Notes under the pieces: generated by a model | What the model saw: only the letters and a program-made list of their open reading frames with translations | Database searches by the model: none | What the model was told of the DNA's origin: nothing | Program-made: the position numbers and the translations under genes | Shown: one piece after another, positions 1 to 4,955 of the stretch | Numbering within the stretch: position 1 is the stretch's first letter | How the letters are laid out: each line of letters opens with the position of its first letter | Source of the DNA: Candidatus Rifleibacteriota bacterium | GTDB taxonomy: Bacteria > Riflebacteria > Ozemobacteria > Ozemobacterales > Ozemobacteraceae | Assembly: GCA_029564115.1 (NCBI GenBank) | Contig: JAKQQP010000418.1 | Coordinates: 1-16,614, forward strand | DNA: 16,614 bases | Direction: 5' to 3'

Positions 1-56
1 GGTAAATCAACCGAAAAGCAAAAAAGGGAAAAAATTCTTTCGCGGCAAAAATAAAC
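1..56. repeat. Direct repeat copy A (about 56 bp)
   Basis: Bases 1-40 are identical to 1338-1377. After a short divergent stretch the repeat continues as a shared 13-mer, ggcaaaaataaac, ending at 56 (1395 in the other copy). The two copies lie on either side of the Rpn-type transposase gene. Copy A begins at the very first base of the window, so its true left end is unknown. Read on the minus strand its right part doubles as the T-rich tail of a hairpin terminator. Whether this is a mobile-element boundary, a dispersed intergenic repeat or a repeat at which an assembly broke cannot be decided here. Confidence 0.8.
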
Positions 57-87
57 GCGGGCAGCAGTTAAAAACCGCCGCCCGCGT
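47..87 (-). terminator. Putative intrinsic terminator downstream of transposase
   Basis: An 8-bp perfect GC-rich stem (acgcgggc at 55-62 pairs with gcccgcgt at 80-87) is followed on the minus strand by TTATTTTT (47-54). It would end minus-strand transcription coming from the transposase gene, although it sits about 270 bases past that stop codon. The 17-nt loop is longer than usual. Confidence 0.5.
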
Positions 88-360
88 CATAGAAAGCTGA
101 AAATTATTAAGGGCTACTACGAATACCCGCGCAATAAGCTACCGACATAGTCTATTGATTCCTGTAAAATTAAAATCTGGTTAACCGGTTCGACGGCCCG
201 GTCTATCAGTCGGGTTGCTTTTTCTCCAGCGATTCGCTTCGCTCACAAGCTTACGAAAAAGCAATCCCGACTTCTCCCCGTGCCTTATCCTACCCCAAAA
301 CCGGCTTTATTTATGCAACTATCAATAAATTGCCATCAAGAGTGGCAGAAAGCCTTGGTG
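88..360. other. Gene-free stretch 3' of the transposase
   Basis: No convincing gene is present. The only notable structure is the long inverted repeat at 209-271. A 13-codon minus-strand ORF (148-107) precedes the terminator but has no supporting feature. A small palindrome, aaccggtt (183-190), is also present. Confidence 0.5.
209..271. repeat. Long inverted repeat (16/17-nt arms)
   Basis: Left arm 209-224 and right arm 255-271 are complementary along their whole length except for one bulged A in the right arm. The 30-nt loop contains a smaller 5-bp stem (agcga / tcgct). It lies about 90 bases beyond the transposase stop codon. No T-run follows the stem on either strand, so it is not a standard intrinsic terminator. 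It could be a REP-like element, a MITE remnant or a cruciform or RNA-processing site. Confidence 0.6.
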
Positions 361-1287
361 TCACGGCGTGCTTAAAGTTGCCAGATATTTTTTGAGTTCG
401 TCGAGGCCAAGCCCGGTGGCAGCGCAAATCTCTTCGAGCGGACGCCCGAGTTTATAAAAATTGCCGGCAATTTCAAACTTGCTCTCAATTTTGCCTTCTG
501 CTCTGCCTTCGCGCTTACCGGCCCGGAAGGAACTTTCTTTCTGCGAGATCACGTAGGTGCGGCTTTTCTCGCGGACTTCCATGAGCTGGCGCTTTTCGGC
601 GTCGGCGTTGATTTTTTTCAGTTCGTTAACCATATCAGTAATGCCCTCTTCTTTTTTGAGCCCGTCATCGAGCTCTGACCCGATTTTACCATAAATTTCG
701 CCGAATTTGAGTACATGCAGCCACTTTTCGAACCTGGTTCTGAGGGCGAACGGCTGCCGGTTATCGAACCTGGTCAGGTCGATATAGTGCAGCCGCATGG
801 TTTCAGCAAGCTCGATCGAATTATCCTGATTGCGGAAAGCGAAAATCTCCTGAACACGCTTCGAATCACGAAACAGATCGAACCCCAGCAAAGAAATCGC
901 TGTCGCCGACTTAAGCATGCCATACGACTGCCCTTTCTTCAGCTGGTGCCCATAAAGGCGGGTAAGGTAATAAATCGAACGCCTGATAAAATACTCTTCC
1001 GGAAGCACCTGCAGTTCAACGATATAAAGGCAGCCCGCGCCATCCTGCACTTTCACATCGACTACCGAAAGCTTGTCGTCATGCACCTGGCGATCATTGA
1101 ACGGGTTCATGATCGTCACCGTCTCGATACTGCGCTCGCCACGAAGGTCGAGCAGCGCGTTCAGCAGGCAAATCGTGAACCGCGCATTAACCTGCTGCCC
1201 AAAAATCCATTTAAAAACGTAGTCATTATAAAAATCATAAATCTTCAGCCCGTCATCATGGGAAAAATCAGCGTTAGTCTCTGCCAT
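361..1287 (-). CDS. Rpn-family PD-(D/E)XK nuclease / putative transposase
   Basis: Encodes about 308 residues of the Rpn / PDDEXK_2 family (recombination-promoting nucleases, often annotated as transposases). Seen: an N-terminal DYVFKWIFG block typical of the family; the nuclease core KLSVVDVKVQDG followed by IVELQV, giving the D-(14)-E-x-Q form of the PD-(D/E)XK site (about D77, E91, Q93); the RRSIYYLTRLYGHQLKKG block; and a charged GKREGRAEGK tail with a final helical segment, FYKLGRPLEEICAATGLG. The core looks intact. A GTG six bases upstream (1293) is also open, but the Shine-Dalgarno GAGGAG at 1295-1300 is 7 nt from the ATG at 1287 and only 1 nt from that GTG, so I choose the ATG. Family members act on DNA in the cytoplasm. 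Flanking direct repeats suggest mobility but do not prove it. Confidence 0.88.
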   Translation of the reverse strand: MAETNADFSHDDGLKIYDFYNDYVFKWIFGQQVNARFTICLLNALLDLRGERSIETVTIMNPFNDRQVHDDKLSVVDVKVQDGAGCLYIVELQVLPEEYFIRRSIYYLTRLYGHQLKKGQSYGMLKSATAISLLGFDLFRDSKRVQEIFAFRNQDNSIELAETMRLHYIDLTRFDNRQPFALRTRFEKWLHVLKFGEIYGKIGSELDDGLKKEEGITDMVNELKKINADAEKRQLMEVREKSRTYVISQKESSFRAGKREGRAEGKIESKFEIAGNFYKLGRPLEEICAATGLGLDELKKYLATLSTP

Positions 1288-1294
1288 GCTCACA

Positions 1295-1300
1295 CTCCTC
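1295..1300 (-). promoter_or_regulatory. Ribosome binding site deciding the transposase start
   Basis: GAGGAG on the minus strand lies 7 nt before ATG 1287 but only 1 nt before the in-frame GTG at 1293. This spacing supports the ATG. Confidence 0.7.
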
Positions 1301-1337
1301 GATTAATTAAACCTGGTCGGCCAGAAACGGCCTCACA

Positions 1338-1395
1338 GGTAAATCAACCGAAAAGCAAAAAAGGGAAAAAATTCTTTTAGCCGGCAAAAATAAAC
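1338..1395. repeat. Direct repeat copy B (about 58 bp)
   Basis: Second copy of the repeat at 1-56, with 40 identical bases (1338-1377) and a shared 13-mer at the far end. It lies 45-110 bases upstream of the transposase start, in the gap after the small lipoprotein gene. On the minus strand it carries T-rich tracts and, just before it, a weak hairpin (1405-1412 with 1419-1427) overlapping the stop codon of the small gene. It may therefore also serve as part of a weak terminator. Confidence 0.8.
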
Positions 1396-1421
1396 ACGAA
1401 CCGACCCTGTGGATTTGACCA

Positions 1422-1580
1422 TCAGGGAGGCAGAACAACCGGGTTTGAGGCGATTATCCCGGCTGTCTCGGTCATGACATCGGTAAATTCATCCATTTCC
1501 CTGTCTAACGAGAAAGGGTTATCGCACCCGGCTGAGCCAAGAGCCGCAACAATCAGCAACAGAAAACAAATTATTTTCAT
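1422..1580 (-). CDS. Small putative lipoprotein (52 aa)
   Basis: A short ORF opens with ATG at 1580, preceded by CAGG five bases upstream. The product starts MKIICFLLLIVAALGSAGC and then continues as a short acidic mature part (DNPFSLDREMDEFTDVMTET...). A positive N-terminus, a hydrophobic core and a Cys at residue 19 preceded by S-A-G fit a lipoprotein signal peptide, although the usual Leu at -3 is replaced by Ser. The mature peptide would be only about 34 residues. I recognise no family. It sits between the terminator of the dockerin-like gene and the transposase gene. It may be a genuine tiny lipoprotein or the 5' remnant of a larger one; I see no homologous reading frame continuing after its stop. 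Confidence 0.55.
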   Translation of the reverse strand: MKIICFLLLIVAALGSAGCDNPFSLDREMDEFTDVMTETAGIIASNPVVLPP

Positions 1581-1660
1581 CACTACCTGATTGGGGCCAG
1601 GCCCGGCATCACCGGCGTCGAAACACCGTCATCGCGAGACCAGTCCAAACGCCGGGCATA

Positions 1661-1700
1661 AATAAACAGTGCTGCTTCACAAAACATGAAGCAGCACTGT
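1661..1700 (-). terminator. Intrinsic terminator of the 164-aa dockerin-like gene
   Basis: A perfect 14-bp stem (1666-1679 with 1687-1700) with a 7-nt loop is followed on the minus strand by TTTATTTAT. It begins 21 bases after the stop codon of the gene ending at 1722 and is well placed to terminate it. Confidence 0.75.
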
Positions 1701-1721
1701 CTTGATGTATCTCGTAATTTT

Positions 1722-2216
1722 TTACTGGGGATCGACCTGAATTCCGGTTATGGTAACTGGTACAACCGAATCGCCAATGGGCGAGCCCGGAGCTTTACCC
1801 ATAGAACGGGAAATATTTGAAAGAATATTTATGGCAACCAGACGAACAGTGTCGAAAGAAAAATTCTTGGCACCAGCATTTTCAAGCTGCTTATAAGCAA
1901 TGAAAAAAGCCAGATCTTCGTCATCAATAGAATCCTGGGCCTCATCAGTAAGATTGTCTTTACTCAAAACTGGTATTCTAGCCACTCCAGAAACAGAAGA
2001 CAACACATTCCTGGACACACTGTACAAAGAATCAACAGTGATCTTATCAGCTGTAACCCCGGCATTTATAAGCTGTTTCCAGCCGATAAGAATTGCAAGG
2101 TCATTGTCGTCGACAAGCCCGCTGCCATCGAAATCACACACTATCTCAGCCTGCACGGCAGGAGAAAAGATTGCAAGCATCAGCAAAACAACAAAAAAGA
2201 ATTTCTTAAAAATCAA
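1722..2216 (-). CDS. Small exported protein made of two dockerin-like repeats
   Basis: Encodes 164 residues. Residues 1-23 form a Sec signal peptide (MIFKKFFFVVLLMLAIFS, then PAVQA; cleavage likely before E24). The rest is two copies of a roughly 60-residue dockerin-like unit. Unit 1 (about 25-85) has an intact EF-hand-like loop, DFDGSGLVDDND, followed by a helix LAILIGWKQLINAG and a second helix with NVLSSVSG. Unit 2 (about 92-145) repeats the helices (LAFFIAYKQLENAG; INILSNIS), but its loop has lost most calcium ligands (EAQDSIDDED). A short tail follows. The same unit pair closes the 2670-residue protein. Start is TTG: GGGAGG sits 6 nt upstream, and the next Met (13) would destroy the signal peptide. 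By family knowledge dockerins bind cohesins; here the partner is unknown. It could be a free adaptor or competitor for whatever binds the giant protein's tail (inference). Confidence 0.82.
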   Translation of the reverse strand: MIFKKFFFVVLLMLAIFSPAVQAEIVCDFDGSGLVDDNDLAILIGWKQLINAGVTADKITVDSLYSVSRNVLSSVSGVARIPVLSKDNLTDEAQDSIDDEDLAFFIAYKQLENAGAKNFSFDTVRLVAINILSNISRSMGKAPGSPIGDSVVPVTITGIQVDPQ

Positions 2217-2222
2217 AATATA

Positions 2223-2228
2223 CCTCCC
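2223..2228 (-). promoter_or_regulatory. Ribosome binding site supporting a TTG start
   Basis: GGGAGG on the minus strand lies 6 nt before TTG 2216-2214. No ATG or GTG is available in frame that would keep the signal peptide, so this site decides the rare TTG start. Confidence 0.75.
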
Positions 2229-2229
2229 T

Positions 2230-2266
2230 TTAATAAATCGGCAGCATGGGTGCCCCCATGCTGCCG
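2230..2266 (-). terminator. Hairpin terminator after the Ig-repeat lipoprotein gene
   Basis: A perfect 12-bp stem, cggcagcatggg (2239-2250) with cccatgctgccg (2255-2266), and a 4-nt loop, followed on the minus strand by ATTTATTAAA. It lies 31 bases after the stop at 2297 and only a few bases before the ribosome binding site of the next gene. I see no promoter between the hairpin and that gene, so some readthrough or a promoter inside the upstream gene must be assumed. Confidence 0.68.
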
Positions 2267-2296
2267 ACCATAGCCAAATGAGTTACATCAAATTTC

Positions 2297-4819
2297 TCAG
2301 GGGACTACTACAAAAGCGACTTCAGCAGAAGATTTGGTAACTGAAACTCTACCATTGCTTGGAACCGGGGTTGTGAAGGTAATTGTATTGAAATCAGCAA
2401 TGTTTAACAGGGCAGTGCTACCCTGTCTGGTCAAAACAACCCCCGCGACCAGACCCGAAATAGTTGGTTCCACCTCGAACAACAGGTCTTCACCATTAAC
2501 GGCTTTTAACGTTGCTGAAGTAGTGAAGGCTTCATCAACGCCAGTAATCTTGATCTGCATGGATGTAGTAGTAGCACCTGTCACAGTTGCACTCAGCGTC
2601 ACCAGGCCAGCCGGCGGTGCTTCAGTTACAGTCACTGTGCAGGTATCAGTCTTGTTGCCATCCGCCGTGGTTACAGTAATGACAGCAGTACCTACTGCCA
2701 CGCCAGTTATAACACCAGTGGTTGGGTTAACGGTTGCCAATCCGGTGCTACCGGATGACCAGGTAACGGTTTTGTTGTCAGCATTATTCGGAGTAATGGT
2801 AACCGGAAGCGTGATGGTTTTGCCAACGGTAACAGTAGCAGTTTCGGGGATTGATACAGATTCTACAAGAATTGGGGCCGGGGCAACGGTAACAAGGCAA
2901 TCAGCAGTTCTTGAGACATCTGAAGTATCAACAACAGTTACGGTAATTGTTGCAACGCCTGCGGCGACCGGGCTGACTACGCCAGTAGTAGCATTCACGC
3001 CAGCCACTGCCGAATTAGAAGTGCTCCAGGCAACAGACTTCTGGGTATTCGCATTAGCAGGAGTATAGACTACAGAAAGAGTCGAAGTCTGCCCACCAAC
3101 CGTAAGCCCGAGTGTTGCAGGAGAAACGGCAACACCAGTAATAGCGATCGGGGCAGCAGCTACGGTCACCACACAGGTGTCAGTTTTGCTCTGATCGACA
3201 GTTGTAACGGTAATGGTGGCTTCACCAGGTGCAACAGCGGTTACAACACCGTTATTTACTGTTGCAACAGCGGGGTTAGAGGTATTCCAGGTAACATTTT
3301 TATTATCGGCACCAGTGGGGTCTACGGTCGGGGTTAAAGTTACAGTGTTACCCACAAAAAGATTGGCAGTTTCCTTATCAAGAGACACGCCAGTAACCAG
3401 AATCGGAGTAACAGTGACGTCACAGACGGCGGTTTTGCTGCCATCAGTGGTGGTAACAGTAATCTTGGCATTGCCAACTGCTACGGCAGTTACTTTACCA
3501 TTAGCATCGACGGTGGCGATATTGTTCTTGTCGCTGGACCAGGTGACAGTTTTGTCACTGGCATTGGCGGGCAGAACATTAGCGGTCAGGGTAACATTTT
3601 CGCCCTTCTTGACCGATACGGCAAGCTTATCGAGGGTAACACCAGTTACAGCTACGCCGGTAACGGTAACCAGGCACTCAGCCTTTTTGGTATTGTCTGC
3701 AACCAGAGTGGCAGTTACGATTGCCTGGCCGGGGGCAACAGCAGTTATAACGCCGTTCAGCACGGTGGCGACAGAATCATTGCTCGAAGACCATTTTACG
3801 GCGATATTAGTGGCATTTGCCGGCTCAAAAGAAACGACAAGAGCTTCGCTCTTACCATTTTCAAGGCTCATGGCATTCTTATTGAAAGATACGGCGGTAG
3901 CCGCAACCGATTCTGCCGAAACAGTCACATTACATACTGCGGTTTTGTTTCCTGATTTGGTGGTTACGGTGATGACCGCAGAACCAGCGCTCAAGGCCTT
4001 AACAACTGCAGTTCCGTTAGCATCAGCAGTTACAGAAGCGACTGCGTCGTTGCTAGAAGACCACTTTACGGTTTTAACAGCAGCGTCGAATGGTTCGACA
4101 TTTGCAACGAGATTTGCTGTGTTATCAGTAAGCGACATGTTAAGAGTCGAGAAGTTCAGGGTAACGCCAGTTACCATAACCGGCAATGCAGGCAGGGTTA
4201 CTTTTGCACCATCGGTTGTAATTGGAGTTGCGGTAAAAAAGTTGTCAAGGTCAATAGCAAAAATCTCAACATCTGGATCATCCGCCTTAATATCTTTATC
4301 GGCAACAAGGATCTGCCCCTTCACGAGATTATCCTGAATAATTATACCAACAGCAGTTGTTGCTTCAGTGATCTTGAAAGCAGGAGCAGCAGGGCTGGCA
4401 TTCAATTCCCCGGTATAAACGTAAAGTGTCAGGGGAGCATCGTTGGCAAGCTTGATATTGGTAACGACTTTAATATAGAAAGAGCCTGGCTCTGCTCTGA
4501 ATGTTACATTCTTCATAACACCGGCTGCATCTACAGCGATATTATCAAGAACGATGGCATCGGCAACGCCAACAACAGTAGACTGTCTCCAGACCTGGCC
4601 TTTGAGATCTGTAAGGGCGCTGCCCATAATAGCGGCGCGGATACTGCCAGGACCAGGATTCAGGTCTATTTCAACATCACCCAGGTTAAAATTGATCCGG
4701 TTGTCAGGAGTCGACACATCGTCGTCGTCATCAAAGCCCCAGAGGCCGTTGCAACCTACCAAAGAAAAAACACTGGTGATCAACACCATAACTAACAAAA
4801 AAGAAAACAACCTTTTCAC
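2297..4819 (-). CDS. Lipoprotein with six BIG2 Ig-like domains
   Basis: Encodes 840 residues. Residues 1-23 form a lipoprotein signal ending in the lipobox LVGC (Cys23), followed by an acidic run (DDDDDV). Residues about 40-210 form a domain I do not recognise, mostly beta-strand in character. Six bacterial Ig-like group 2 domains follow at about 214-300, 306-386, 389-470, 473-553, 557-645 and 650-731. Each shows the family pattern: a TGVTLDK-like opening, WSSSNDAVATV-like centre, GxAxITVTT and a closing CxVTV. Residues 737-840 are another unrecognised beta-rich domain. The GTG start is supported by GGAGGG 6 nt upstream. BIG2 domains act as rigid surface spacers or adhesion modules. The lipid anchor would hold the protein on a membrane surface, with the C-terminal domain displayed at the tip of the Ig stalk (inference). 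Neighbouring dockerin-like proteins make a scaffold or receptor role possible but unproven. Confidence 0.88.
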   Translation of the reverse strand: MKRLFSFLLVMVLITSVFSLVGCNGLWGFDDDDDVSTPDNRINFNLGDVEIDLNPGPGSIRAAIMGSALTDLKGQVWRQSTVVGVADAIVLDNIAVDAAGVMKNVTFRAEPGSFYIKVVTNIKLANDAPLTLYVYTGELNASPAAPAFKITEATTAVGIIIQDNLVKGQILVADKDIKADDPDVEIFAIDLDNFFTATPITTDGAKVTLPALPVMVTGVTLNFSTLNMSLTDNTANLVANVEPFDAAVKTVKWSSSNDAVASVTADANGTAVVKALSAGSAVITVTTKSGNKTAVCNVTVSAESVAATAVSFNKNAMSLENGKSEALVVSFEPANATNIAVKWSSSNDSVATVLNGVITAVAPGQAIVTATLVADNTKKAECLVTVTGVAVTGVTLDKLAVSVKKGENVTLTANVLPANASDKTVTWSSDKNNIATVDANGKVTAVAVGNAKITVTTTDGSKTAVCDVTVTPILVTGVSLDKETANLFVGNTVTLTPTVDPTGADNKNVTWNTSNPAVATVNNGVVTAVAPGEATITVTTVDQSKTDTCVVTVAAAPIAITGVAVSPATLGLTVGGQTSTLSVVYTPANANTQKSVAWSTSNSAVAGVNATTGVVSPVAAGVATITVTVVDTSDVSRTADCLVTVAPAPILVESVSIPETATVTVGKTITLPVTITPNNADNKTVTWSSGSTGLATVNPTTGVITGVAVGTAVITVTTADGNKTDTCTVTVTEAPPAGLVTLSATVTGATTTSMQIKITGVDEAFTTSATLKAVNGEDLLFEVEPTISGLVAGVVLTRQGSTALLNIADFNTITFTTPVPSNGRVSVTKSSAEVAFVVVP
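2627..4180 (-). repeat. Six-fold protein-level repeat encoding BIG2 domains
   Basis: About 1.55 kb of consecutive coding units of roughly 245-265 bp, one per Ig domain. Similarity is clear in protein (TGVxL openings, a WSS centre, a single Cys in CxVTV). The DNA copies have diverged, so this is an old duplication array rather than a recent tandem repeat. Unit 5 (557-645) is the most divergent, with a longer insert before its closing strand. Confidence 0.85.
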
Positions 4820-4857
4820 AAGTTTCCCTCCAACAAAAAATAAGTCCTCGCCTGAGA

Positions 4858-4886
4858 ATTCTATAGCCGGAACATAAAGTTGTCAA
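4858..4886 (-). promoter_or_regulatory. Sigma70-type promoter of the BIG2 lipoprotein gene
   Basis: On the minus strand a perfect -35 TTGACA (4886-4881), a 17-bp spacer and a -10 TAGAAT (4863-4858, 5 of 6 consensus) lie about 40 bases before the GTG start. Transcription would begin near 4851, giving a short 5' leader of roughly 30 nt. A/T-rich sequence upstream of -35 could act as an UP element. Confidence 0.75.
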
Positions 4887-4890
4887 CTTT
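4876..4890. promoter_or_regulatory. Palindrome overlapping the -35 box, possible operator
   Basis: aaagttgtcaacttt is a 15-bp inverted repeat with 6-bp arms that covers the -35 hexamer. Related AAAGTT motifs stand at 10-bp steps just upstream on the same strand. The position fits a repressor site, but no regulator is encoded in the window and part of the symmetry comes from the -35 box itself. Confidence 0.3.
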
Positions 4891-4904
4891 AACAAACTTT
4901 AATA

Positions 4905-4943
4905 AACAAAAAAAGAAGGGGCCGCCTCAATAGAGACGGCCCC
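4905..4943 (-). terminator. Strong intrinsic terminator of the 8-kb gene
   Basis: Stem ggggccgcctc (4918-4928) pairs with gagacggcccc (4933-4943) with one mismatch and the loop aata. On the minus strand it is followed by TTCTTTTTTTG. It begins 12 bases after the stop codon at 4956. Confidence 0.85.
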
Positions 4944-4955
4944 AGATTTGAGATC

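Noticed and set aside
107..148. 13-codon minus-strand ORF just before the terminator near the window start
   Set aside because: It is very short, with no conserved feature or clear ribosome site at a good distance; chance occurrence is likely.
1318..1329. 12-mer cggccagaaacg shared by the leaders of the transposase and the giant gene (second copy near 13066-13077)
   Set aside because: Several 12-base matches are expected by chance in a window of this size, and the surrounding sequences do not align.
715..1380. 221-codon plus-strand ORF opposite the transposase gene
   Set aside because: It is antisense to a clear PD-(D/E)XK gene, runs into the non-coding repeat, and its product has no domain-like features.
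2627..4180. Possible CRISPR or minisatellite because of periodic motifs
   Set aside because: The periodicity is one Ig domain (about 250 bp) and is conserved in protein, not DNA; there are no short identical repeats with spacers.
3213..4337. 374-codon plus-strand ORF opposite the Ig-repeat gene
   Set aside because: It mirrors the repetitive Val/Thr/Ala codons of the BIG2 array; the minus-strand product has a lipobox and six family domains.
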